Assembly: GCF_000760595.1 (NCBI RefSeq)
Contig: NZ_BBNM01000017.1
Coordinates: 1 to 52,295, forward strand
Length of the DNA: 52,295 nucleotides
Direction of reading: 5' to 3'
Source of the DNA: Acinetobacter soli
GTDB lineage: Bacteria; Pseudomonadota; Gammaproteobacteria; Pseudomonadales; Moraxellaceae
Below, one piece after another: positions 35,199 through 46,676 of the stretch (the first letter of the stretch is position 1; each line of letters starts with the position of its first letter). The notes below the pieces were generated by a model. That model saw only the letters and a list, made by a program, of their open reading frames with translations, had not been told where the DNA came from and ran no database searches. The translations under genes were made by a program, and so were the position numbers.

Positions 35199-36593
35199 AT
35201 GCTTTGGACGGACTGCTTAACTCGCTTGCGACAAGAGCTCTCTGATAATGTCTTTGCGATGTGGATTCGTCCTTTGGTAGCCGAAGAGATGGAGGATCGT
35301 CTACGTCTATACGCGCCAAATCCTTACTGGACGCGTTATATACAAGAACATCACCTTGAATTAATTTCTATTTTGGCCGAACAGTTGTCTGAAGGCCGAA
35401 TCCGTCAGGTCGAGATTTTGGTCGACTCACGTCCGGGTGCAATTTTATCCCCAGCTGAACAACCCGCAACCACGACGGCAGCGTTATCCACAGCACCCGT
35501 AATCAATAAAGTCAAAAAAGACAGCACCGATACCGCACCTGCATCGAATGCGAAAGTTTTAAATTCAAAAAAGCGTTTACTCAATCCACTGTTTACCTTT
35601 TCGCTATTTGTTGAAGGCCGCTCTAACCAGATGGCTGCCGAAACTTGTCGTAAAGTGCTCACACAGTTAGGTGCCTCTCAGCATAATCCGTTATTTTTGT
35701 ACGGCCCGACCGGATTGGGTAAGACTCACTTGATGCAAGCGGTGGGCAATGCACTCTTACAAGCCAAGCCAAATGCACGCGTGATGTATATGACGGCAGA
35801 GAGTTTCGTACAGGACTTTGTCAGTTCATTGCAAAAAGGCAAAGTAGAAGAATTTAAGAAAAATTGTCGTTCACTGGATTTGCTTTTAGTCGACGATATC
35901 CATTTGCTGGCCGGTAAAGAAGCCAGTTTGGTTGAGTTTTTCTATACCTTTAATGCGCTGCTTGATGAGTCAAAACAGATTATTCTGACCTCAGATCGTT
36001 ATCCAAAAGAATTAACCGAACTCGATCCGCGTTTGGTTTCACGTTTTTCTTGGGGATTATCGGTGGGCGTCGAGCCACCCGATATTGAAACACGTATCGA
36101 AATTTTACTTAAAAAAGCAGAGAACAGCGGCGTGGATTTACCGCGTAACTGTGCATTGTTTATTGCACAGCAAGTGGTGGCCAATGTGCGTGAGCTTGAA
36201 GGTGCATTAAATAAAGTGGTCGCGATTGCACGCTTTAAAGGCTCGCAGATCGATCTGGATGTGGTCCGAGAATCACTCAAAGACGTGCTGGCGATTCGTG
36301 CGCGAACCATCAGTGTGGAAAATATTCAGCGTGTGGTCAGTGAATATTTCCGCATACCTTTAAAAGAATTAATTGGACCTAAACGTACCCGTATTTATGC
36401 CCGTCCACGTCAGTTGGCAATGGGCTTGGCACGTGAACTCACCGGCGACAGTTTCCCTGAAATTGGCATGGCTTTTGGTGGGCGTGATCATAGTACGGTC
36501 ATGCATGCCTGCGAAAAAGTGCAGAGCTTAAGGCAGGACGATCCTATTTTTAATGAAGATTACAAGAATTTGCTGCGTTTGTTGCAAAGCTAG
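35199..36593 (+). CDS. dnaA: Chromosomal replication initiator DnaA
   Basis: A 464-residue AAA+ initiator that binds the 9-bp boxes in oriC and opens the duplex. Domain I (1-75), a variable linker (about 80-125), the AAA+ domain with Walker A GPTGLGKTH (169-177) and LLLVDDIHLL, and the C-terminal DNA-binding domain with GGRDHSTVMHACEKV are all visible. AGGGG precedes the ATG. The coding sequence itself contains a perfect DnaA box (35484-35492) and one TTTAAATTCAAA 12-mer (35558-35569) in the linker region, where sequence is least constrained. Confidence 0.98.
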   Translation: MLWTDCLTRLRQELSDNVFAMWIRPLVAEEMEDRLRLYAPNPYWTRYIQEHHLELISILAEQLSEGRIRQVEILVDSRPGAILSPAEQPATTTAALSTAPVINKVKKDSTDTAPASNAKVLNSKKRLLNPLFTFSLFVEGRSNQMAAETCRKVLTQLGASQHNPLFLYGPTGLGKTHLMQAVGNALLQAKPNARVMYMTAESFVQDFVSSLQKGKVEEFKKNCRSLDLLLVDDIHLLAGKEASLVEFFYTFNALLDESKQIILTSDRYPKELTELDPRLVSRFSWGLSVGVEPPDIETRIEILLKKAENSGVDLPRNCALFIAQQVVANVRELEGALNKVVAIARFKGSQIDLDVVRESLKDVLAIRARTISVENIQRVVSEYFRIPLKELIGPKRTRIYARPRQLAMGLARELTGDSFPEIGMAFGGRDHSTVMHACEKVQSLRQDDPIFNEDYKNLLRLLQS

Positions 36594-36755
36594 ATGTTCT
36601 TCATACACTTTTTATCGCTGCATGGCCTGATCAAGTGATTCAGGCCATTTCGTAATCGTGTTAACCGTCAACATCGGATCGCAATTTTCATCCTATCTTT
36701 TCAGACAATTTAGGTTAGAATACTTTTTAGTTTTTTTGAGTTTAAGGGTTAAAAC

Positions 36756-37904
36756 GTGCGACTAAAAATAGCCAAAGAAAGTTTACTCAATGTTCTCTCT
36801 CATGTGGTCGGTGCCGTGGAGCGTCGCCATACATTGAATATTCTTTCCAATGTGAAAATTCAGGCTAATGCGCAGGCTTTGACCATCACTGGATCTGATC
36901 TGGAAGTGGAATTGGTGGCCAGCACCACACTGGCAGAGGGAGCTTGCCTTGAAGTCGGTGAAACCACAGTTCCAGCACGTAAACTGGTCGATATTTGTAA
37001 ATCTCTTCCTTCTGCGGCACTGATTGATCTGCAAATTACTGAAGATCAGCGTTGTATTTTAAAGTCGGGCAATAGCCGCTTTGTGCTGGGAACTTTACCT
37101 GCTGAAGATTATCCACTGCTGACCACAGAAAGCAGTCAGGGCACACAGGTCCAGGTGACTCAGCGTGAATTAAAGCGATTATTTGAAAAAACATCTTTTG
37201 CCATGGCGGTGCAAGATGTACGTTTTTATTTAACAGGCACTTTGCTTGAAATTGATCAAAATCAATTACGTGCAGTGACCACCGACGGTCACCGTTTGGC
37301 TTTATGTGAAGTTCAGGCGTCCTCAACAGCGACTCAAGCGGTACAGGCGATTGTGCCACGTAAGGCAGTGGGCGAGTTACAGCGTCTATTAAGTATTGAA
37401 GATGATCAACTGAGCCTGTTGATTGGGCGTGAACTGTTAAATGTGACCATTCATATTGCCAATCGTGACAAAGAGCAGCATCCGATTACGGTACGCTTTA
37501 CCACCAAGCTGATTGATGGCAAATTTCCAGACTATCGCCGCGTCATTCCACGTGGTGGCGACAAGCATGTGCAAATCGCTCACGATGTCTTTAAGCAGTC
37601 GTTGCAGCGTGTGGCAATCTTGAGTAATGAAAAGTTGCGTGGCGTGTTTTTGAATTTTAATCCAGACGTTTTACAACTGCGTGCGAATAATCCAGAGCAA
37701 GATGAAGCGATTGAAGATTTAGCAATTCAGTATCAAAATACGCCACTCGAAATGTCATTTAATGCGCAGTATTTACTCGAAGTACTGAATGTTTTAGATG
37801 GCGACGATGTGAGTATGAGTATGACTGAAGCCAATCAGTCGGTTTTGGTACAAGACGCTGCGCATCCAGATCAGACCTATGTGGTCATGCCAATGCGCGT
37901 ATAA
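36756..37904 (+). CDS. dnaN: DNA polymerase III beta subunit (sliding clamp)
   Basis: A 382-residue clamp whose dimer encircles DNA and tethers polymerase. It begins with GTG (residues MRLKIAKESLLNVLSHVVGA) after AAGGGTT. Three clamp domains of about 120 residues follow, with TGSDLEVELV, the central TDGHRLALCE and the C-terminal VVMPMRV, the family terminus. It follows dnaA after 162 bp; a TAGAAT -10-like box lies at 36716. Confidence 0.98.
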   Translation: MRLKIAKESLLNVLSHVVGAVERRHTLNILSNVKIQANAQALTITGSDLEVELVASTTLAEGACLEVGETTVPARKLVDICKSLPSAALIDLQITEDQRCILKSGNSRFVLGTLPAEDYPLLTTESSQGTQVQVTQRELKRLFEKTSFAMAVQDVRFYLTGTLLEIDQNQLRAVTTDGHRLALCEVQASSTATQAVQAIVPRKAVGELQRLLSIEDDQLSLLIGRELLNVTIHIANRDKEQHPITVRFTTKLIDGKFPDYRRVIPRGGDKHVQIAHDVFKQSLQRVAILSNEKLRGVFLNFNPDVLQLRANNPEQDEAIEDLAIQYQNTPLEMSFNAQYLLEVLNVLDGDDVSMSMTEANQSVLVQDAAHPDQTYVVMPMRV

Positions 37905-37919
37905 CCTGCCGATCCGCTG

Positions 37920-39002
37920 ATGCAAATTACGCGTTTAAACATCGAACGTGTGCGCAATTTAAAAACGGTTGCTCTCTGTGGATTGCAACCGTTTAATATT
38001 TTTTACGGCGCAAACGGCTCTGGAAAAACCTCGATTTTAGAGGCGATACATCTCTTGGCGACCGGGCGTTCTTTTCGAACGCATATGCCGAAGCATTATA
38101 TTCAGCACGATGCGCAGGATGCCATTGTTTTTGCCCAATCGATATCTGAAAAAATTGGTATGCAAAAGCTGGCATCGGGTGAGCAATTGATCAAGGTCAA
38201 TGGCGACACCGTAGCCACTCAAGGTCAATTGGCCAAACTATTGCCTTTACAACATCTAGACCCACAAAGTACTGACATTATCGATTACGGCGCCAAGCCG
38301 CGTCGACAACTACTCGATTGGTTGATGTTCCACGTGGAACCCGAGTTTTATTTTGCTTGGCAATATTATTCACGCGCACTCAAGCAGCGTAATATGCTGC
38401 TCAAAACCAAGCGGCAGCTCACGCTGGCTGAACTTGAACCGTGGAACAAAATGCTCAGTGATTACGGCGAAATGCTGCATTCGCAGCGTCTGGTCACAGT
38501 CGAGCGCTGGAAAGGGTTTTTTCAGCAAGATCTTGCGCATTTGCTTCCTGAGCTTGAGATCGAGCTGGAATACAGTCCTGGATTTCATACTGAGGTCGGG
38601 CTGTGGCAGGATCTGCTCAATTATCATGGAAAAGACCTTGAACGACGCTACACCGAATACGGTCCGCACCGTGCCGATTTACGCTTAAAAACGCCACTCG
38701 GTGCAGCGGATGATGTCTTGTCACGTGGGCAAAAGAAATTGCTCATGATGGCACTAAAACTGTCACAGATTGCAATGTTACATGCGAGTAATAAGGAAAC
38801 TGTGGTATTATTAGATGATCTGACAGCAGAATTAGATAGTAACGCGCAACGACGTTTAATTGAACGATTGAGCCAATTGGGTAGTCAAGTTTTTATTACC
38901 ACTTTAGATCATCAGGCTGTGACTCAACATTTAGATGATCTGTCTATTTCTTATCAATTATACAATGTTGACCATGGTCAAGTTCATGCTGTTTCACGTT
39001 GA
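37920..39002 (+). CDS. recF: DNA replication and repair protein RecF
   Basis: A 360-residue SMC-like ATPase that helps load RecA at gaps. Walker [10 protein letters not shown] is at 30-38; the signature and Walker B regions are [19 protein letters not shown] and [12 protein letters not shown]. It begins 15 bp after dnaN, with no strong ribosome site, so probably translated in the dnaN transcript. A parS palindrome (38326-38341) is embedded in its coding sequence. Confidence 0.97.
   Translation: MQITRLNIERVRNLKTVALCGLQPFNIFYGANGSGKTSILEAIHLLATGRSFRTHMPKHYIQHDAQDAIVFAQSISEKIGMQKLASGEQLIKVNGDTVATQGQLAKLLPLQHLDPQSTDIIDYGAKPRRQLLDWLMFHVEPEFYFAWQYYSRALKQRNMLLKTKRQLTLAELEPWNKMLSDYGEMLHSQRLVTVERWKGFFQQDLAHLLPELEIELEYSPGFHTEVGLWQDLLNYHGKDLERRYTEYGPHRADLRLKTPLGAADDVLSRGQKKLLMMALKLSQIAMLHASNKETVVLLDDLTAELDSNAQRRLIERLSQLGSQVFITTLDHQAVTQHLDDLSISYQLYNVDHGQVHAVSR
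38326..38341. promoter_or_regulatory. parS: parS site inside recF
   Basis: TGTTCCACGTGGAACC matches the Pseudomonas-type ParB site, with the 14-bp core palindrome (38327-38340) perfect and identical to that at 22151-22164. It is about 3.3 kb right of oriC. Confidence 0.82.
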
Positions 39003-39040
39003 TTTTTTACCCATCTTTGGATAGACCTAATTTTTGCTAG

Positions 39041-41518
<2,478 letters not shown>

Positions 41519-41526
41519 TGCTCAAT

Positions 41527-41556
41527 AAAAAAAGGCGCCTCAAGGCGCCTTTTTTT
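41527..41556. terminator. Bidirectional terminator between gyrB and ABC-F gene
   Basis: Arms 41527-41540 and 41543-41556 (core AGGCGCCT) are perfectly complementary with A-run and T-run on either side. Confidence 0.93.
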
Positions 41557-41573
41557 ATTTCAGTGTGCTTGGC

Positions 41574-43508
41574 TTAATCAAAGGAACTTTCCAGTTCTTC
41601 CAGCTCCATCATGAGCCCGAGCATTTGTTCTTCCGCCTGTTCAAGCTGTTGTTTAAGCTCGGTTTGTTCGTTCATGAGTTTGAGTAACTCATCTTTACGT
41701 GCCGCATCGTAAATTGAGCTATCGCCCAGTGCGATTTCAATTTCAGCCAAACGCGGCTGCAAGCGACCGATCTGGCTTTCAAGCTTCTCAATATTTTTTC
41801 GAATCGGACGCGTCTGTTCACGACGTTTTGCAGCTTCTTTACGCTGTGCTTCTTTGTCCAGTTTTGAAATAACCGGTTGTGCCTCAACTTTGGATTGAAC
41901 TGGCGCTGCCGGCTGTTGACCTTGTTTCATCAGATCATTACGGGCCTGACGAAGCCAGTCGGCATAATCATGTAAATCCCCATCAAAATCACGACTATTG
42001 CCTGCATGAACCAAAATCAATTCATCACATACACTGGCAATCAATTGACGCTCGTGCGACACCAGCACCACGGCACCTTCAAAGTCCTGTAATGCCATGG
42101 TCAGGGCATGACGCATATCCAGATCCAAATGGTTGGTAGGTTCGTCCAAAATCAACACATTAGGGCGCTGCCATACAATCAATGCCAATGCCAGACGCGC
42201 ACGCTCGCCGCCTGAAAAACTCTCACTCGGCGTATCCATACGTTCACCACTAAACCCAAAACTGCCTAGAAATGCGCGCAGTGTGGCTTCACTGATTTTT
42301 TTATCCGCAATACGAGACAATTGCAACATTGGGCTGGCTGCACCGTCTAGGGCATCCATTTGATGCTGGGCAAAATAACCGATATTGAGCAGCTCTGAGG
42401 CATAACGTGTGCCCCGCAGTAGCGCCAAATCACCCACTAGCGATTTGATCAGCGTCGATTTTCCGGCACCATTCATACCCAGTAGACCAATCCGGCTGGT
42501 CGGGGTAATTTGTAAATTGACATTGGTCACAATCAATTTATCGCCATAACCAATATCGGCGTGTTCAAGTGCCAGCAGTGGTGAGCTCATTTTCGATGGC
42601 TCTCGAAAGCTAAAGGTAAACGGCGTATCTACATGGGCAGGTGCGAGTTCTTGCATCCGCTCTAACTGCTTAATACGGCTTTGTGCCTGACGAGCTTTGG
42701 TGGCCTGTGCTTTAAAACGATCGATATATTTTTGTAGATGTGCGCGAGTTTCTTGCTGCTTTTCAAAAGCCTGTTGTTGTTGGGCGAGACGTTCTGCACG
42801 TGTGGTTTCAAAGGTGGAGTAATTACCGGTATATAGCGTGAGCTGTTGATTTTCGATATGCAGGATATGATCGGTAATTGCATCGAGGAAATCACGGTCA
42901 TGCGAAATCAACACCAAAGTACCTTCGTACGCCTTGAGCCAGTCTTCCAGCCACAAAATCGCGTCTAAGTCTAAGTGGTTGGTTGGTTCGTCGAGCAGGA
43001 GTAAATCTGAGCGACTCATCAGTGTACGTGCCAGATTCAAGCGCATTCGCCAACCGCCTGAAAAGCTTGCGACATCGTATTGTGACTGATAGTCGAAAAA
43101 TCCTAAACCAGCCATAAGCTGGGATGCCTTGGCCGCGGCTGCATAACCGTTAATTTCATCAAAACGACTGTATAGGTGTGCCAGCTCGTCGTTACTCAGT
43201 TGATCTGGATGCTCAAGTTGGTGCTGAATGGTCCAGTATTCTTCATCACCCGACAACACGAAATCGATCGCTTTCATGTTCAGTGCTTGAATTTCCTGTG
43301 CCATGTGCGCCACAGTCCAGACATTCGGGCGGGTTAAACTGCCGCTGTCCGATTCTATGCCGCCTAACAACGCAGCAAACAGGGTGGATTTTCCAGCCCC
43401 GTTGACCCCCGTGAGACCAATTTTCCAGCCCGGATGCAATTGCATTGAAGCTTTTTGAAATAAGACGCGTCCGCCACGGCGAACTGAAAATTGATCAAGT
43501 TGAATCAT
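41574..43508 (-). CDS. ABC-F ATPase, YheS-type
   Basis: A 644-residue soluble protein with two ABC cassettes and no membrane segments. Walker A motifs are GVNGAGKST (34-42) and GMNGAGKST, signatures SFSGGWRMRLNLA and SFSGGERARLALA, and two LLLDEPTNHLDL/LILDEPTNHLDL Walker B blocks. The linker has the positively charged ABC-F pattern (KYIDRFKAQATKARQAQSRIK) and the C-terminus is coiled-coil. ABC-F proteins act on the ribosome E site; YheS relatives are housekeeping translation factors, not typical antibiotic protection proteins. Confidence 0.93.
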   Translation of the reverse strand: MIQLDQFSVRRGGRVLFQKASMQLHPGWKIGLTGVNGAGKSTLFAALLGGIESDSGSLTRPNVWTVAHMAQEIQALNMKAIDFVLSGDEEYWTIQHQLEHPDQLSNDELAHLYSRFDEINGYAAAAKASQLMAGLGFFDYQSQYDVASFSGGWRMRLNLARTLMSRSDLLLLDEPTNHLDLDAILWLEDWLKAYEGTLVLISHDRDFLDAITDHILHIENQQLTLYTGNYSTFETTRAERLAQQQQAFEKQQETRAHLQKYIDRFKAQATKARQAQSRIKQLERMQELAPAHVDTPFTFSFREPSKMSSPLLALEHADIGYGDKLIVTNVNLQITPTSRIGLLGMNGAGKSTLIKSLVGDLALLRGTRYASELLNIGYFAQHQMDALDGAASPMLQLSRIADKKISEATLRAFLGSFGFSGERMDTPSESFSGGERARLALALIVWQRPNVLILDEPTNHLDLDMRHALTMALQDFEGAVVLVSHERQLIASVCDELILVHAGNSRDFDGDLHDYADWLRQARNDLMKQGQQPAAPVQSKVEAQPVISKLDKEAQRKEAAKRREQTRPIRKNIEKLESQIGRLQPRLAEIEIALGDSSIYDAARKDELLKLMNEQTELKQQLEQAEEQMLGLMMELEELESSFD

Positions 43509-43543
43509 GGAGAAAGTGACGCTATGCAGAAAACAGTAGCGCT

Positions 43544-43572
43544 ATTCTAAAGACATCCGCAGATGAAGACAA
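43544..43572 (-). promoter_or_regulatory. Promoter of the ABC-F gene
   Basis: On the minus strand TTGTCT (43567-43572) and TAGAAT (43544-43549) with a 17-bp spacer, 36 bp before the start. Confidence 0.55.
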
Positions 43573-43886
43573 AAATTTCATCTCGACAACAATACGCGAG
43601 ATCGTTTAAAGTCAAAAGGTGACTCGGCAGTCCATAGGAAAAAAGAATCGAAATGATCAAATAATTTATTTATCCATTAAAAAACAAATAATTAAAGAAA
43701 ATGAATAATATGGCAATGAAACAATATGAATAAAAAATGTGCGATAAAACACGATTAATTCGTAAAACTATTCATTTTGCCACAAAAAAATGGAGTAAAA
43801 GCTCTATTTTTTTTCAGACAACAACATTAATATTTGGGGTGAAAGGATACCCTGAACTAAAAAAAGTCAATTAAAGGAATCATAAG
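43573..43886. other. AT-rich intergenic region before the first solute-binding-like gene
   Basis: No gene seen. The plus strand is strongly A/T rich (43640-43860), with a weak GAG-N-CTC hairpin and T8 near 43791-43817 and an AAGGA ribosome site for the next gene. No operator palindrome stands out. Confidence 0.5.
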
Positions 43887-44897
43887 ATGAAGAAAATTGC
43901 ACTCGCGCTCACCGCTGCGTCAATTTGTGGCCTATCTGCAACAGCACAAGCTGCGAAGGTCGATGTCTGTGTCTTCGATTTACTGGGTAAATCGGGTGAA
44001 TCATACAAAATGATGGAAGAATGGGCTTTGGCTGCCAAAGGCTGGGGCGCCGATATCAATTTGGTGCCACGTCAGGATGAAGCCGTTGCAGACAACGATT
44101 TCAAAGCCGGCAAATGTGATGCCGTGGCCATGACCGCCATGCGTGCGCGTCCGTACAATAAGTTTGCTGGTTCAATCGATTCACTAGGCGGTGTTCCGAA
44201 TAACCAGATCGCCCAGCGTGCGATCAGCTATGTACTCGATGGTCGTAATGCCGCCAAAATGACCACCAATCTGGGTGGTAAAAAATATGAAGTGGCTGGT
44301 ATTTCACCATTAGGTTCGGCTTTCATTTTTGTCCGCGATAAAAATATTAACTCGATTGAAAAAGCAGCGGGTAAAAAATTCGCGGTACTCGGTTATGACG
44401 ATGCACAAAAAATTATGGTGCAGCGTGTGGGTGCACAGGCGGTAATTTCCGATATTTCAAACTTCGCGGCTAAATTTAACAATGGTCAGGTGGATATTAT
44501 TGGTGCCCCAGCCTATGCGTATAAGCCATTAGAGCTACAAAAAGGTTTGGGTGCAAACGGGGTGATGTGGAATTTCCCGGTTCTTCAGGTGACTGCCGAT
44601 TTGGTGATTCGTCCAGATCAATTCCCGCAAGGCTTTGGACAAAAATCACGTGACTGGTTTGTTAAACGCTTGCCGAAGAGCTTTGCCATGATCAATCGTT
44701 TAGAGGCTGAAATTCCAGCCAAGTACAAAATGAATCTAAACGCCGATGACAAGCTGAAATATCAGAAACTTTTACGTGATGGCCGTATGGACCTCACTAA
44801 ACGTGGTATTTACGATGCCGAAATGATGTCGGTATTGAAAAAAGCGCGTTGTTCGGTTGATAAAGCCAATTTCGAATGTGCAATGCCTGGCGAATAA
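43887..44897 (+). CDS. Secreted putative solute-binding protein, copy 1
   Basis: A 336-residue exported protein: signal peptide 1-22 (AQA), then a two-lobe binding-protein-like domain. Patterns include VDVCVFDLLGKSG (24-36), DFKAGKCDAVAMTAMRAR, ISDISNFAAKFNNGQVDIIGAPAYAYKPLELQKG and C-terminal CSVDKANFEC. Four conserved Cys may form disulfides. It resembles the putative solute-binding family often annotated DUF6091, loosely similar to TRAP receptors, but no transporter genes are next to it. It is a paralogue of the following gene. AAGGAATC precedes the ATG and a terminator follows. Confidence 0.8.
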   Translation: MKKIALALTAASICGLSATAQAAKVDVCVFDLLGKSGESYKMMEEWALAAKGWGADINLVPRQDEAVADNDFKAGKCDAVAMTAMRARPYNKFAGSIDSLGGVPNNQIAQRAISYVLDGRNAAKMTTNLGGKKYEVAGISPLGSAFIFVRDKNINSIEKAAGKKFAVLGYDDAQKIMVQRVGAQAVISDISNFAAKFNNGQVDIIGAPAYAYKPLELQKGLGANGVMWNFPVLQVTADLVIRPDQFPQGFGQKSRDWFVKRLPKSFAMINRLEAEIPAKYKMNLNADDKLKYQKLLRDGRMDLTKRGIYDAEMMSVLKKARCSVDKANFECAMPGE

Positions 44898-44913
44898 GCT
44901 TGATTTAAAAAAG

Positions 44914-44942
44914 AAAGTCCGGAAATTTCCGGGCTTTTTTTT
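44914..44942 (+). terminator. Terminator after copy 1
   Basis: Arms 44914-44925 and 44926-44937 (AAAGTCCGGAAA core, one T-G pair) with T8 tail. Confidence 0.9.
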
Positions 44943-45142
44943 ATGTATTTTTTGCTGTCATTTCAGCCATTGTTTCACACAACAGAAACGCTAAGCTTAA
45001 TCATGACCCAGTGCCGTGCGCATATTTGAATTTGTGCCATACCTGCCTGCACCGTGTCGAGCAGATAACAACAACCACTTAAGACATGACTATAAAACCG
45101 AATCGTCTTGAGCAATCAATAACACCATCAAAGGACATGATG

Positions 45143-46150
45143 ATGAACTGGATCTCCAAAACCTTCTGTGCAGCCCTCGTTATGACTGGTGCCAGTGCAG
45201 CAAATGCCAAACAAACCGTCTGTGTGTTCGACTTGGTCGGAAAAAATGGCGATGTATACAACCTAATGAAAGATTACCAACTGGCAGCTAAAAGCTGGGG
45301 TGCCGATATTGAACTTCGAGTCGCGCAGAATGAAGCCGTGATTGCAGATGATTTTAAGGCGGGCAAATGTGATGCGGTCAGTATTACCGGCATGCGTGGG
45401 CGCCAATTTAACGGGTTTACCGGCTCGCTCGATGCCATTGGGGCAATTACAGATCTGAAGTTGGCAGTTAAAATCATGCAGGGACTCGCCAGCCCGACCT
45501 TTGCCAAATACATGGTGAATGGTCAATATGAAGTCGCAGGGGTGATTCCTGTTGGTGATGCGTACTTGCTGGTCAATGACCGTAGTATCAATACCGTTGC
45601 CAAAGCTGCAGGCAAAAAAATTGCAGTGCTCGATTATGACGAAGCTCAAAAAATTATGGTGCAGCAAATTGGTGCGCAGGCCGTGAGTGCAGATGTCACC
45701 AACTTTGGTGCCAAATTCAACAACCATCAAGTGGATATTATTGGCGCCCCGGCGGCGGCCTTTAAACCACTTGAGCTACACAAGGGGCTTGGCAGCACGG
45801 GCGCAATTGTGAATTACCCGATCTTGCAAGTAACCGGAAACATTATTATTCGTAAAGATAAGTTTCCTGATGGCTTTGGCCAAAAATCTCGAGAATGGAT
45901 AAAAGGGCAGTTACCGCGTGCATTTGGTATTTTGGGCAAGATGAAAGCCGATATTCCACAAAAATACTGGATGGACGTGCCTGCTGCCGACAAACCGGGT
46001 TATCAAAAAATGATGCGAGAGGCGCGTATAAATCTTACCAAACGCGGCATTTACGATAAACGCATGATGAAGCTGTTATGGCAATTTCGCTGTAAAGAAG
46101 ATCGCGCCAACTTTGAATGTGGTTTGCAAGACGAAAACTATAGCTCTTAA
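45143..46150 (+). CDS. Secreted putative solute-binding protein, copy 2
   Basis: A 335-residue paralogue of the preceding gene, with the same signal-peptide layout (to about residue 22), QTVCVFDLVGKNG, DFKAGKCDAVSITGMRGR, FGAKFNNHQVDIIGAPAAAFKPLELHKG and CKEDRANFEC. The copies share the block AQKIMVQ and the C-terminal NLTKRGIYD, so they arose by tandem duplication and have since diverged throughout. Of three successive ATGs the third (45143) sits 7 bp after AAGGA. It has its own short intergenic region after the first gene's terminator, so separate regulation is likely. Ligand unknown. Confidence 0.8.
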   Translation: MNWISKTFCAALVMTGASAANAKQTVCVFDLVGKNGDVYNLMKDYQLAAKSWGADIELRVAQNEAVIADDFKAGKCDAVSITGMRGRQFNGFTGSLDAIGAITDLKLAVKIMQGLASPTFAKYMVNGQYEVAGVIPVGDAYLLVNDRSINTVAKAAGKKIAVLDYDEAQKIMVQQIGAQAVSADVTNFGAKFNNHQVDIIGAPAAAFKPLELHKGLGSTGAIVNYPILQVTGNIIIRKDKFPDGFGQKSREWIKGQLPRAFGILGKMKADIPQKYWMDVPAADKPGYQKMMREARINLTKRGIYDKRMMKLLWQFRCKEDRANFECGLQDENYSS

Positions 46151-46221
46151 GCCCGCATGATCAGGATAGCATCACAGCAAGAATATAGTTTAAACTTCAA
46201 AGACAGTCCCCATATTGAATA

Positions 46222-46230
46222 TGTTATACT
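46222..46230 (+). promoter_or_regulatory. erpA extended -10 promoter
   Basis: TG (46222-46223) one base before TATACT (46225-46230) makes an extended -10 element, 50 bp before the erpA start; no good -35 box is visible. Confidence 0.5.
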
Positions 46231-46280
46231 GTCACATGCTTAAAAGATGATGTCTGAATCTAGTCTGAGGAACACCTGTC

Positions 46281-46616
46281 ATGAATGCTCAAGCTCTTGT
46301 TATCACTGATAATGCTGCAAATAAAGTGCGCCAACTCCGCGACAGCGAAGGCAATCAGGATCTCATGTTGCGCGTTTACGTTACCGGTGGAGGATGTTCG
46401 GGCTTCTCGTATGGCTTTAATTTTGCCGACAGCCCAAATGAAGACGATGCCGAATTTGTAAATGGCGATGTCAAAATGCTGGTCGACTCGCTAAGTTATC
46501 AGTACTTGGTTGGCTCGGTGGTCGACTATATTGAAGGACTAGAAGGGTCACGCTTTATTGTACAAAATCCGAATGCGACTACTACATGTGGTTGCGGATC
46601 ATCGTTTTCAATTTAA
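46281..46616 (+). CDS. erpA: A-type iron-sulfur carrier ErpA
   Basis: A 111-residue Fe-S insertion protein with the three cluster-binding Cys in [11 protein letters not shown] (36-46) and CGCGSSF near the end (103-109), the typical spacing. ErpA-type carriers deliver clusters to targets such as isoprenoid enzymes. GAGGAA precedes the ATG. It is alone, followed by a shared terminator with anmK. Confidence 0.93.
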   Translation: MNAQALVITDNAANKVRQLRDSEGNQDLMLRVYVTGGGCSGFSYGFNFADSPNEDDAEFVNGDVKMLVDSLSYQYLVGSVVDYIEGLEGSRFIVQNPNATTTCGCGSSFSI

Positions 46617-46631
46617 ACCCATCCAGATTCA

Positions 46632-46668
46632 GCATAAAAAAATCCCCAATACGGGGATTTTTTTATGC
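46632..46668. terminator. Bidirectional terminator between erpA and anmK
   Basis: Perfect 16-bp arms (46632-46647 and 46653-46668), core ATCCCC, loop AATAC, with A/T runs on both sides. Confidence 0.94.
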
Positions 46669-46676
46669 GATCGGGT

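Noticed and set aside
41574..43508. Antibiotic-resistance ABC-F
   Set aside because: Motifs and C-terminal coiled-coil match the housekeeping YheS group better than protection proteins.
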